Positions 27,200-35,469 of a DNA stretch of 64,000 nucleotides are shown here, in pieces (position 1 is the first letter of the stretch; every line of letters starts with the position of its first letter). A model generated the notes under the pieces. The model had not been told where the DNA came from. It was given only the letters and a program-made list of their open reading frames with translations, and did no database searches. This DNA is from HGM13862 sp031553915. Its GTDB lineage: Bacteria; Bacillota; Dehalobacteriia; UBA4068. Made by a program: the position numbers and the translations under genes. The DNA is taken from contig JAVBKT010000007.1 of NCBI GenBank assembly GCA_031553915.1, positions 27,640 to 91,639 on the forward strand. Reading direction: 5' to 3'.

Positions 27200-28261
27200 A
27201 TGATTGAAAAATTAGCTGCCCTTAATCAAAAATATGAAGAGCTGACTAAGCTGGTCTCGGATCCCGAGATCATCGCCAATCAAAGCGAATGGCAAAAACA
27301 TGTTAAAGCACGGGCGGAAATTGAAGATGTAGTACTGGCCTATCGCGAATATGCTGCCGCAGACGAGGCAATCAAAGAGGCGGAGATACTGCGCGAGGAC
27401 AAATCTGACCCGGAAATGGCGGAGCTGGCAGAGCTAGAAATTGCCGACAACACCGCCAAAAAAGAACAGCTGGAACAACAGCTGAAAATGCTGCTGATCC
27501 CCAAAGACCCCAACGACAGCAAGAACGTCATCTTAGAGATCCGCGCTGGCACAGGCGGTGACGAGGCGGCGCTTTTTGCCAATGACCTCTATAAAATGTA
27601 TACGCATTATGCGGAGAGAAACCGCTGGAAAACAGAGATCATGGATGCCAATTTTACCGATATTGGCGGCCTGAAAGAGCTGATCCTGCTCATCGAAGGC
27701 AAGGGCGCTTATTCCCGGCTGAAATTTGAATCCGGAGTGCATCGCGTGCAGCGGGTGCCTTCCACAGAAAGCTCCGGCCGCATTCATACCAGTGCTGCTA
27801 CGGTAGCTGTTTTGCCGGAAGCGGAAGAAGTAGACGTCGAAATCGGAGCGAATGATATCCGCATTGACCTGTTTTGCGCCACCGGCCCGGGCGGCCAATG
27901 CGTCAATACTACCCAAAGCGCCGTGCGCATTACTCATCTTCCTACCGGCATTGTTGTCTCCTGCCAGGATGAAAAATCGCAGATTAAAAACAAAGCCAAG
28001 GGCATGCGCGTACTGCGCGCCCGTGTTTTGGAAAAAATGCAGGAAGAAGCGGCCGGTGAAGAAGCGGCTGCCAGAAAAAGCATGGTGGGCAGCGGTGACC
28101 GCTCCGAGCGCATCCGCACCTATAACTTCCCTGAACGCAGGGTCACTGACCACCGCATTGGGCTTACCGTACACCGGCTGGAAGCTATTTTGCAGGGAGA
28201 GCTGGATGAAATTATTGATGCCTTGATCACCTCTGATCAAGCCGCGAGACTAAAAGGATAA
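27200..28261 (+). CDS. prfA: Peptide chain release factor 1
   Basis: 353 aa. Recognises UAA and UAG and hydrolyses peptidyl-tRNA. The codon-recognition PxT appears as PST in VQRVPSTESSGRIHTS. The catalytic GGQ is in GPGGQCVNTTQSAVRITH; the GPGGQ variant with CVN is unusual in the Cys but leaves the essential GGQ intact. SD AAGGAG precedes the ATG at 27200; an ATG at 27193 ends in a stop after four codons. The gene for its methyltransferase follows after 5 bp. Confidence 0.96.
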   Translation: MIEKLAALNQKYEELTKLVSDPEIIANQSEWQKHVKARAEIEDVVLAYREYAAADEAIKEAEILREDKSDPEMAELAELEIADNTAKKEQLEQQLKMLLIPKDPNDSKNVILEIRAGTGGDEAALFANDLYKMYTHYAERNRWKTEIMDANFTDIGGLKELILLIEGKGAYSRLKFESGVHRVQRVPSTESSGRIHTSAATVAVLPEAEEVDVEIGANDIRIDLFCATGPGGQCVNTTQSAVRITHLPTGIVVSCQDEKSQIKNKAKGMRVLRARVLEKMQEEAAGEEAAARKSMVGSGDRSERIRTYNFPERRVTDHRIGLTVHRLEAILQGELDEIIDALITSDQAARLKG

Positions 28262-28266
28262 GGATA

Positions 28267-29109
28267 ATGAAACTCCGTCAAATGCAGGACTATATTGTCG
28301 GTGAGTTAGTCGCCTCTGACATTGACAGCAATGAAGCTGCCAGCATGGCGCGGCTATTGCTGTGTCATAAGCTGGCCATTGATTTGCCGCACTTGCCACA
28401 GCATTATGCCGATAATATGGAAATTTCAGATATTGAAACAGAGCTGAACCGTCTCAAAGACGGCGAACCTCTGCAATACATTACCGGCGAAACAGAGTTC
28501 ATGGGCCTGCCGCTTTTCTGCGCTGCTTCGGCTTTAATCCCCCGTGGAGATAGCGAGGTTGTGGCAGAGCTGGCGATTAAGCTGATGAAAGATATTGACA
28601 CGCCCTTGATTGCCGATGTTTGCACTGGCAGCGGCGCTTATGCTCTGGCTCTGGCGGCAAATTTGCCCAAGGCGCAAATTTGGGCGGTAGATATCGATAG
28701 CACTGCCCTAGAGCTGGCCGCAGCTAATGCCAAACGGCTACAGCTTGAATCGCGCATTAACTTTTTAAGCGGCGATTTGCTGGCCCCGCTGCAAGAGCTT
28801 AACTTATCTCTACATATGATTGTCAGCAACCCGCCCTATATCAGCAGCAATGACTTGCTTGATTTGCCGCCGCAAGTGCAGCGTGAACCTGCTATTGCCC
28901 TGGATGGCGGAGCGGACGGTTTGTTCTTTTACCGCCGCCTGGCAGCTGACGCGGCCAGCCTGCTCGTTGACCAAGGGCTGCTCTTAATGGAGCACGGCGC
29001 TGACCAAGCGGAAGATGTAACGGAAATCATGCTCTCAGCCGGATTTAAGGTGCTGCAAGTGATAGAAGATTATGGCAAAAATCCCCGCGGAACCCTGGTG
29101 CAAAAATAA
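28267..29109 (+). CDS. prmC: PrmC, release factor glutamine methyltransferase
   Basis: 280 aa SAM-dependent methyltransferase that methylates the Gln of the release-factor GGQ motif. The N-terminal five-helix domain is followed by a Rossmann domain with SAM motif VCTGSGAYALALA and the substrate-amide motif NPPY in IVSNPPYISS. Its stop shares one base with the tsaC start. Confidence 0.95.
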   Translation: MKLRQMQDYIVGELVASDIDSNEAASMARLLLCHKLAIDLPHLPQHYADNMEISDIETELNRLKDGEPLQYITGETEFMGLPLFCAASALIPRGDSEVVAELAIKLMKDIDTPLIADVCTGSGAYALALAANLPKAQIWAVDIDSTALELAAANAKRLQLESRINFLSGDLLAPLQELNLSLHMIVSNPPYISSNDLLDLPPQVQREPAIALDGGADGLFFYRRLAADAASLLVDQGLLLMEHGADQAEDVTEIMLSAGFKVLQVIEDYGKNPRGTLVQK

Positions 29110-30134
29110 TGACAAAAGCATATCAAACAAAAATTTACCCGGCTGCCAACTGCGAGCATAGTCAAGCTATGCAGGCAATTGAGCTAGCCGGGCAATATAT
29201 TAATCAGGGTGAAATTGTCGGCTTCCCCACCGAGACTGTTTATGGCTTAGGAGCGGACGCGCTAAATCCTGAGGCAGTAGCCAAAATTTTTGTCGCCAAA
29301 GGCAGGCCTGCTGATAATCCGCTGATTTGCCATATTAATGCTCTCAATATGGCTGAACAAATAGCAGATTTTACCCCGCTTGGCCGAACCTTGGCCCAAA
29401 AATTTTGGCCCGGGCCATTAACTATTGTTCTGCCGCGCAAAGAAATCGTTCCTGATATTACTACAGCCGGGCTGGACAGCGTAGCTATCCGTTATCCGCT
29501 GCACCCAATAGCCCTGGCGCTGATTGCCGCTGCCGCAAAACCAATAGCCGCGCCCTCGGCCAATCTCTCCGGTCGTCCCAGCCCCACTACCGCGCTACAC
29601 GTTTGGGAGGATATGGCTGGCAAAATCCCGCTGATTCTAGATGGCGAGCCAGTGCAAATTGGTTTGGAAAGCACGGTAGTTGACGCGCGCGGCGAGAAGC
29701 CGCTGCTGCTCAGGCCGGGACAAATCACAGCAGAAGAACTGGCGGAATGCTGCGGCGATTGTTTATTCCCGCAAGCAGCGACGGACAGACCGCCCTCTCC
29801 GGGCATGAAATACCGCCATTATGCGCCCAAGGGACAGCTATATTTGGCTGAGGATGCAGCAGAAGCCTTGCTGATTGCCCAGCGTTTGCCGCAGACGCCG
29901 CTGTTTCTGGTCAGCCGCGAAACAGCCCGGCAATTACTGGCAGCCGGTGTCGAGGAGCAAAGGATACGCGCGCTCTTTGGCCAGGATGATTTGGCAACTT
30001 ACGCGCAGGTGTTTTTTTCCGAATTAAGACAGGCGGATGAGCAAAAAGAGGCATATCTTATTGCTGAAAAAGTAGCAAAACATGGCCTTGGATTGGCTAT
30101 TATGAACCGGCTTGAGAAGGCTGCCTGCAAATAA
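29109..30134 (+). CDS. tsaC: L-threonylcarbamoyladenylate synthase (TsaC/Sua5)
   Basis: 341 aa, the long Sua5 form with a C-terminal Sua5 domain. Makes threonylcarbamoyl-AMP for the t6A37 tRNA modification. Motifs VGFPTETVYGLGADALN, FVAKGRPADNPL and APSANLSGRPSPT mark the YrdC domain; the linker SPGMKYRHYAP precedes the C-terminal domain. It is coupled to prmC. Confidence 0.94.
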   Translation: MTKAYQTKIYPAANCEHSQAMQAIELAGQYINQGEIVGFPTETVYGLGADALNPEAVAKIFVAKGRPADNPLICHINALNMAEQIADFTPLGRTLAQKFWPGPLTIVLPRKEIVPDITTAGLDSVAIRYPLHPIALALIAAAAKPIAAPSANLSGRPSPTTALHVWEDMAGKIPLILDGEPVQIGLESTVVDARGEKPLLLRPGQITAEELAECCGDCLFPQAATDRPPSPGMKYRHYAPKGQLYLAEDAAEALLIAQRLPQTPLFLVSRETARQLLAAGVEEQRIRALFGQDDLATYAQVFFSELRQADEQKEAYLIAEKVAKHGLGLAIMNRLEKAACK

Positions 30135-30171
30135 GCGTGAGCGGTTCAGCTTAAATTCACAGCGGCCTGTC

Positions 30172-30200
30172 TTGCAATTACTGCGCTGATAGCATATAAT
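30172..30200 (+). promoter_or_regulatory. sigH promoter
   Basis: TTGCAA and TATAAT separated by exactly 17 bp, about 80 bp before the sigH start, suggesting expression independent of tsaC. Confidence 0.7.
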
Positions 30201-30280
30201 AAGTAAACTAATAGCTACTACTCAATTGAGACTGGTAATTTTTTCATCAAACAAAACAATGTTAAGTAGAAAAGGGAGTT

Positions 30281-30925
30281 ATGCCTTTGGAGTCGCTGGA
30301 AAACTATAATATAGATTTCACCCTGATGAGTGACGAAGATATTGTGGCTTTGGCAAACAGCGGTAATTCGTTGGCTCAAGAATATTTAATCGATAAATAT
30401 AAAAACTTTGTCCGGGCCAAAGCACGGTCTTATTTCCTCATCGGCGCAGATAAAGAGGATATTATCCAAGAAGGAATGATCGGCCTTTATAAAGCGATCC
30501 GCGATTTTCGCGCGGACAAGCTTTCTTCCTTTCGCGCTTTTGCCGAGCTATGCATCACCCGGCAAATCATTACCGCCATTAAGACTGCCACCCGGCAAAA
30601 GCATATTCCGCTCAATTCTTATATTTCCCTGAACAAGCCGATTTATGATGAAGATTCTGACCGCACCCTGATGGATGTGCTTTCCGGCACACGGATTACC
30701 GACCCGGAAGAGCTGGTGATTTCCCGCGAAGAATTTGATAATATCGAAGCGAAAATGTCAGAAATCCTTTCCTCTTTGGAGTGGAAGGTGCTGATGTATT
30801 ATCTGGAAGGCAAAAGCTATCAGGAAATAGCCAATGACTTGGGCCGTCATGTCAAAAGCATTGACAATGCCCTGCAAAGGGTGAAACACAAACTAGAACG
30901 CTACCTGGAAAGCAGGGGCGAATAA
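30281..30925 (+). CDS. sigH: RNA polymerase sigma factor SigH
   Basis: 214 aa sigma-70 factor of the sigma-H (Spo0H) type, governing the onset of sporulation and stationary phase. Region 2 contains AQEYLIDKYKNFVRAKARSY and EDIIQEGMIGLYKAIRDF; region 4 contains LEGKSYQEIANDLGRH with the VKSIDNALQRVKHKL recognition helix. GGGAG precedes the ATG. It is followed by a strong terminator and then by the convergent phage-like island. Confidence 0.93.
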   Translation: MPLESLENYNIDFTLMSDEDIVALANSGNSLAQEYLIDKYKNFVRAKARSYFLIGADKEDIIQEGMIGLYKAIRDFRADKLSSFRAFAELCITRQIITAIKTATRQKHIPLNSYISLNKPIYDEDSDRTLMDVLSGTRITDPEELVISREEFDNIEAKMSEILSSLEWKVLMYYLEGKSYQEIANDLGRHVKSIDNALQRVKHKLERYLESRGE

Positions 30926-30936
30926 AGCAGACAAAC

Positions 30937-30971
30937 AAAAAAGGCCCTCACCATCGGTGAGGGCCTTTTTT
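30937..30971. terminator. Strong bidirectional terminator
   Basis: 16-bp stem AAAAAAGGCCCTCACC / GGTGAGGGCCTTTTTT with a 3-nt loop, between sigH (+) and the end of the phage-like island (-). Confidence 0.92.
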
Positions 30972-30994
30972 GTAGACAAAGCACAGCGGCTTAT

Positions 30995-31666
30995 TTATCC
31001 TTGCAATAATTTTAAGAGATAATTAAGCGCGGTGCTTTTTTGCTCAGAATTATAGTCAGCGGCAAACTGTTTCTCTTTAACCGCCAGGTTCAAAATCTCC
31101 ATTGCCTGATCGTCGCTGGCCTGCGAAAGCTGCAAGGCCAAAGTAACAATCGCGGAATTAAGCGCGCCGGTCACATCGCGCTCTGCATCTGCTGCCAGCG
31201 ACTGCCCATAAACAGTATCATAAAGGCCCTGTTTTTCCAGCCTCTGGTTGGCATTGGCCGCTGACGCGGCATAAGTCTCCTGATATTGCGGGGTGATGAT
31301 TCGCTCCGCCATCGTCACCGCATCATCAAAACTCATGCTATTAATCTTTGACGCCGTAGTAACTGCTGGCGTATAGGAGCTGTTGTTCTTCTGGCTGAGC
31401 GTATTTTGCAGCTGGCTGGCCAGATTAGCATAGCTGCCGCTGATAGCGCTGGTGCTATTGCCGGAGCTGCTACTCGCAGCAGGCGGCGTGCTATAGGCGC
31501 CGGTGTAGTTGTAGGTAGTAATGTTGGGGTCAATCAAGGCGCTTTGATAAGCGCCGTCATTTTTGAAACCGATAATTTTGTAAGTCCCGCCACCGGTCAC
31601 AACCACATCTCCCAGGCTAAGACCTGACGGCGCTTTGCCGTCCGAATTTACTTTATATGTAGCCAT
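30995..31666 (-). CDS. Phage-island structural protein, last gene
   Basis: 223 aa, unrecognised. The N-terminal about 65 residues look like a small beta domain (GDVVVTGGGTYKIIGF). A Ser/Thr/Ala/Gln-rich linker follows, and the C-terminal 110 residues are helical and Ala/Gln-rich. SD GAGGAGG precedes the ATG. Position at the 3' end of the virion gene block suggests a virion-associated or internal protein; no lytic-enzyme motif is visible. The 31667-31909 gap has nothing recognisable. Confidence 0.6.
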   Translation of the reverse strand: MATYKVNSDGKAPSGLSLGDVVVTGGGTYKIIGFKNDGAYQSALIDPNITTYNYTGAYSTPPAASSSSGNSTSAISGSYANLASQLQNTLSQKNNSSYTPAVTTASKINSMSFDDAVTMAERIITPQYQETYAASAANANQRLEKQGLYDTVYGQSLAADAERDVTGALNSAIVTLALQLSQASDDQAMEILNLAVKEKQFAADYNSEQKSTALNYLLKLLQG

Positions 31667-31909
31667 ACTTACCTCCTCAAAGTTTGTTTATAGTTCGCGC
31701 AGGGGTTATACTTTATCCCTGCATTAAAAAAACCGCTCCAAGCGATTATTGTACTGCTAGCAAAATTTTTAATATCGGCCACTGCATGGCCGTCTCCATA
31801 CGCAGGAGCAACATAACCTAATATTTACCTCCTGAAATATTTCAAAAAATGCCATATAGTGGTCTAAAGCTTTTGTTGTCGATGCTTCTTTATATAAAAT
31901 CATTCTATC

Positions 31910-32191
31910 TCAACTAATGATTTTTATGGTAAATCTCTTATCATCAAAGTTGTCCAAAACGCGCTGAAACACTTTGATCATGATTGTCTTTTCACTCTCT
32001 AATTCTTTAGGGAGTTTGTTGACTCCTTTTAGGTATATTGTGGCGGGATATTCAACGTATCCCGTAAGCATATCCCATATTGCATCAGGATTTTTGCCAC
32101 ACCAACCGGGCAGTGATAATCCCTGTATTATCGCTTCATAGAAATACCATACTGTCTTTACACCGGTAAAATCAATTGTAAATTGTCTCAT
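31910..32191 (-). CDS. Barstar-like RNase inhibitor (immunity protein)
   Basis: 93 aa from the ATG at 32191 (GGGGTGAT upstream). It matches barstar across its length. GWCGKNPDAIWDMLTGYVEY corresponds to the barstar inhibitory helix, with the equivalents of Asp35 and Asp39 retained, and the C-terminal strand RFTIKI follows. It begins 11 bp after the barnase-domain gene, as expected for a cognate immunity partner that blocks the RNase active site in the producing cell. Confidence 0.92.
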   Translation of the reverse strand: MRQFTIDFTGVKTVWYFYEAIIQGLSLPGWCGKNPDAIWDMLTGYVEYPATIYLKGVNKLPKELESEKTIMIKVFQRVLDNFDDKRFTIKIIS

Positions 32192-32202
32192 TAATATCAC
32201 CC

Positions 32203-32793
32203 CTAATTTATCTCATAAAAAGTATTATAATGGTCATCTGTTACGAACAACAAACCGTCATTGGAGTAAAGGAGTCGGTGATTGTTCCTAAATCCGCCAG
32301 TGTAATTTATGTCTGCTTCATACCATACACGCCCAGCCGCACTTGGAAGTTTTCCTTTATCATTATAAAAAATATTCCCTCCAATGCTTGCGCCAGGTAT
32401 TACTTGACACAAATTACCTTTGTAACTTTTCCAACCCCTTTTTTCTGCCATTTGCTTTGTTAGATAGTTATTTGGCAATGATTTCAAATACTTGACCCAA
32501 TAATCCGCTCCTGAGCTACCATTAATAGTTGCAGTACCAGCAAGTATAGCTAAGAGGGATTGCAACAGACAATTGCATCTAGCATGAACCGGTGGTTTGA
32601 TTGAAGGCGGGTAAAAACTATCGTAAATTTTACCATTCTGCTGAGCACAATCAGTACAAGTAAAGGAGCCGAAATTTGTTATCCATCGGATCCATTTTGC
32701 GCTTTTTGAAAGCACAGGATTAAATCCTTTAATACCAAAAAATTTTAAAGATATTGCCGTCTGCAATAAAACGGCATCCATTGATATATTCAT
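32203..32793 (-). CDS. MuF-type head-protein fragment fused to barnase RNase
   Basis: 196 aa from the ATG at 32793 (GGAG seven bases upstream). Residues about 33-80 match the C-terminal core of phage MuF/SPP1 gp7 minor head proteins: CTDC (Cys46, Cys49), GKIYDS, PPVHARCNC. Residues about 98-196 are a barnase domain, with LPNNYLTK, KGNLCQVIPG and EADINYTGGFRNNHRLLYS. Barnase Lys27, Glu73, Arg83, Arg87 and His102 correspond to Lys113, Glu159, Arg169, Arg173 and His188, with identical Glu-Arg-His spacing, so the RNase should be active. MuF polymorphic toxins of temperate phages have this layout. The MuF part is short, perhaps truncated. Confidence 0.88.
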   Translation of the reverse strand: MNISMDAVLLQTAISLKFFGIKGFNPVLSKSAKWIRWITNFGSFTCTDCAQQNGKIYDSFYPPSIKPPVHARCNCLLQSLLAILAGTATINGSSGADYWVKYLKSLPNNYLTKQMAEKRGWKSYKGNLCQVIPGASIGGNIFYNDKGKLPSAAGRVWYEADINYTGGFRNNHRLLYSNDGLLFVTDDHYNTFYEIN

Positions 32794-33092
32794 AATTTTT
32801 CTCCGTATAAATTTAGATTGTCCTTTATGTACGAATGTGCGATCAGGACTTTTATAAGATGTCCTGATGACACCTTCGATCAAAGCATATCCTAACTGTT
32901 AGCGCAGTTTTGGCATGCTTTTTTTGTTTTTTCAAGCAAGAATTCTCCGTGCCCTTCTTTAACTTAAATTTAGCCTCAAAGCTATATTCCTGCCTAATCT
33001 AGCTAGGGTTCATTTCTTTTATCAAATACCTTAATTCCCCCACCAATGCGCTGATACCTGCCTACTACGCCTCCCGTTCAATCTTTCCCTCT
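32794..33092 (-). other. 299-bp gap upstream of toxin gene
   Basis: AT-rich. A short open stretch continues the toxin frame back to 32898 but has no ribosome site, and a very short peptide frame lies after GGGAGG near 33070. Neither is supported as a gene. The gap could be a scar of a deleted gene such as a full-length MuF domain or an endolysin. Confidence 0.3.
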
Positions 33093-33260
33093 TTATTCCA
33101 TGGCCTGTTTAGCAAAATAGAAGGTAAAGACCATTACGCTGATCTGCATAAACTGTTCAGAGCTGATCATCCCGCTACAAAAACCGTAGAGCAGCCCGCC
33201 TGAGACAATAAGAGTGATCAATGACTTTACTTTCATCAAATTAAGCAATACTTTTTGCAT
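33093..33260 (-). CDS. Small membrane protein, holin-like
   Basis: 55 aa: MQKVLLNLMKVKSLITLI continues through a membrane segment, a short ISSEQFMQI turn and a second hydrophobic stretch, ending AKQAME. The pattern 'VKS..T....G...Y....G.ISSEQFM......FYF' occurs in small proteins of clostridial prophage lysis regions. A GGGAGGGG site lies just before the ATG. Holin function is inferred; no endolysin is nearby. Confidence 0.7.
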   Translation of the reverse strand: MQKVLLNLMKVKSLITLIVSGGLLYGFCSGMISSEQFMQISVMVFTFYFAKQAME

Positions 33261-33272
33261 ATTCCCCTCCCA

Positions 33273-33476
33273 CTATTGTTTTGGCGCATGCATTTCGTCC
33301 AGACGCCGGTGCGCTGCCCTAATATCACGCTCTGCTACAGCCATTCTTTCGATAATGCAATTATGTTTATCCATCTTTTTTTCCAGGGCAGAAATGCGCC
33401 ACATGGCAGCTCCCCAGGTTGCAGCTAAGCCAACCACATAAACAACTACATCTCCGCTAAAAACTAAAGCATCCAT
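33273..33476 (-). CDS. Small membrane coiled-coil phage protein
   Basis: 67 aa. One N-terminal membrane segment (about residues 5-25) is followed by a heptad-rich helix (ISALEKKMDKHNCIIERM). SD GGAG precedes the ATG. It ends 12 bp before the holin-like gene, so a lysis-accessory role (XhlA- or spanin-like topology) is plausible but unproven. Confidence 0.65.
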   Translation of the reverse strand: MDALVFSGDVVVYVVGLAATWGAAMWRISALEKKMDKHNCIIERMAVAERDIRAAHRRLDEMHAPKQ

Positions 33477-33501
33477 ATTTTTCTCCCTACTCCAGCTGAT
33501 T

Positions 33502-34752
33502 TTAGCTGGTAATATTCCAATCTGTACCGGGGAAATATCTCGTTATCCCCGTGCAGCCGGCATCTTGCGCCAAAGCTTTGCCCTTGAGCCAATTGCCAAC
33601 TACAACCATGCTATTACAACTACTAAGGTAAATTGAATATTCGCCTGTGCCATAGCTGTCGCTATCCTCTTTGCGCCGGATAGTATTGTCACGAATCTGG
33701 CAGCAATTGGAAAGGTTAACAGAGATGCCTATTGGCTGCGTAAAAAGTGAATTATTGCTTATCTGGCTATAGCTAACCATGTCCAGATAAATCCCCATGC
33801 TGCCGCTACTACTGATATGATTATGGCTGATAATATGCTCGCCGCCATTGGCGGAGATGGCATCCCCCGCGCATTCGCTGATATAATTGCTGTAAACTAT
33901 ATCAATTCCGCCTTGCAAACGCATGCCATCGCTGCATAGCTCAATAATATTATCAGCGATAATCACCTGTTCAGCCTGGCTGTCAATCGCACACACTGAG
34001 CAGCTGCGGAAAAGACAATTCTTGACCTGGCTTGCTGCTGCCTGATAATTAAGGCGCAGTCCCTCCACATCACCGGCGCTGTTATTGCTGCTATTGCCAT
34101 CGATGACAAGATCATGCAGACAGAATCCCGGCGCAGCAACGCGCAAAAGCTGATAGCTGCAATCTGCTTCGCCAACACTATCATCAAACTTTAAGACCGT
34201 GTTCCTCCCCATGCCCGCGATAGTCACATTGGGAATGGTGACATTCAGCAAGGTATATTGCGCAGAAGAAGGAGTAATTCCCTCCGTATCAAGATGATAA
34301 GTCCCCTCCTGCAGCAATATTTTTCCGCCAAAGGGCGGCAGGCTGTTGATGGCCTGGCGAATAAGTACCTGGTCGCCTTCGCCATCACAAAGATAGTCCG
34401 CGCAGTGCTTATTCTTGCTGTCAGCCGCCGCAATAATATATGTAGCCGGCCTTTTACCGCCATTGTCATCAATGTAGCTGAAAATATCCTGATGCCGGTT
34501 GTCCGGATCATAAACGCTTGCCAGCATATCCCCCTTGCCCGCACTGGGAATAGCAAAATCAAAAACAGGCGAGCTATCCGGACTATCCGCCCTTCTGCTC
34601 ACATAGGCGGCTTCTCCGGGCGGCAGGGTAATAGTATTACCCGCCGTCAGGTGGGGAACAGGCCCTGTTGTGCCTGCCGGTCCGCTTGGTCCGCTCAGGC
34701 CAATATCCCCTTTATCGCCTTTAATATTCCCCAAATCATATTCTTTTACCAT
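33502..34752 (-). CDS. Tail appendage: collagen-like stalk plus beta-helix
   Basis: 416 aa from the ATG at 34752 (AAAGGAGG site). Residues about 12-35 form a short collagen-like Gly-X-Y run (GDKGDIGLSGPSGPAG). The remainder is a right-handed parallel beta-helix of pectate-lyase type, with short repeats such as NNIIELCSDGMRLQGG- and ISHNHISSSGSMGIY-like units. This matches receptor-binding tail spikes or fibres that bind or cleave surface glycans. Located among virion genes. Confidence 0.8.
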   Translation of the reverse strand: MVKEYDLGNIKGDKGDIGLSGPSGPAGTTGPVPHLTAGNTITLPPGEAAYVSRRADSPDSSPVFDFAIPSAGKGDMLASVYDPDNRHQDIFSYIDDNGGKRPATYIIAAADSKNKHCADYLCDGEGDQVLIRQAINSLPPFGGKILLQEGTYHLDTEGITPSSAQYTLLNVTIPNVTIAGMGRNTVLKFDDSVGEADCSYQLLRVAAPGFCLHDLVIDGNSSNNSAGDVEGLRLNYQAAASQVKNCLFRSCSVCAIDSQAEQVIIADNIIELCSDGMRLQGGIDIVYSNYISECAGDAISANGGEHIISHNHISSSGSMGIYLDMVSYSQISNNSLFTQPIGISVNLSNCCQIRDNTIRRKEDSDSYGTGEYSIYLSSCNSMVVVGNWLKGKALAQDAGCTGITRYFPGTDWNITS

Positions 34753-34787
34753 ATTGTCCTCCTTTGCCATCAGGCTTTCCCCTCATG

Positions 34788-35456
34788 CTATTCAATGGTA
34801 TAAATCAAATGTCCGCGAACATCAATACTAAATGGCGGCTGCGCTGCGCCGTCTGCCACCCCGATATAAAGGTGCCCATCTTCACCAACGCGGAAATAAT
34901 AAATGGCATCCAGGGCCACGGACACGCCATCCTTGCCATTGAACTCGTTATTATCCAATTTTTCCTGCATGGTGCTGCCATCCTCAAAACAAATTGCCTT
35001 GGCATTGCCCGGCTCGCAGGCAATAATTTTGTTGTCGATTATTTGCTGCAAGGCAGCTGACAGCTTTTGATAGCTGACTCCGCCATCCTTGATATCGGCA
35101 ATGATTGTGCGGGTGCCGTCAACAAATGTAGCAATGCTCTCGCTGTCTGTTCCGCTATAATCATTGATAAAAGGCGCCATTGATAGCTGGAACAAGGCCC
35201 CGTCTTTGAGCTCTATTTGCAGCATATGCGTGCTGCTGTCATACTCCAAGGCAGTAAGCGTCTTATTCTGCGCTTTGGCCTCAGCGTCAATCAAAGCCTT
35301 CAGCTCAATCAAAGCCTGTTCAACATCACTGCTCATCAGGCCCGGTATGGAGACATTGTTAAGCTTGGCAATAATGGCGTTCAAATTTGCCATTACTCTG
35401 CTGGCATAGGCGATCTGCCCTTCCCGCAGGATATATGGCAAGATAACTTTACTCAT
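34788..35456 (-). CDS. Phage tail/appendage adaptor protein
   Basis: 222 aa from the ATG at 35456 (GGGAGG upstream). An N-terminal helical segment is followed by small beta modules; NEFNGKDGVSVALDAIYYF resembles the modules that attach tail fibres. No family was recognised. It lies between the tail hub-like protein and the collagen/beta-helix protein, so an appendage-attachment role is inferred. Confidence 0.65.
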   Translation of the reverse strand: MSKVILPYILREGQIAYASRVMANLNAIIAKLNNVSIPGLMSSDVEQALIELKALIDAEAKAQNKTLTALEYDSSTHMLQIELKDGALFQLSMAPFINDYSGTDSESIATFVDGTRTIIADIKDGGVSYQKLSAALQQIIDNKIIACEPGNAKAICFEDGSTMQEKLDNNEFNGKDGVSVALDAIYYFRVGEDGHLYIGVADGAAQPPFSIDVRGHLIYTIE

Positions 35457-35469
35457 AGCTCTAACCTCC

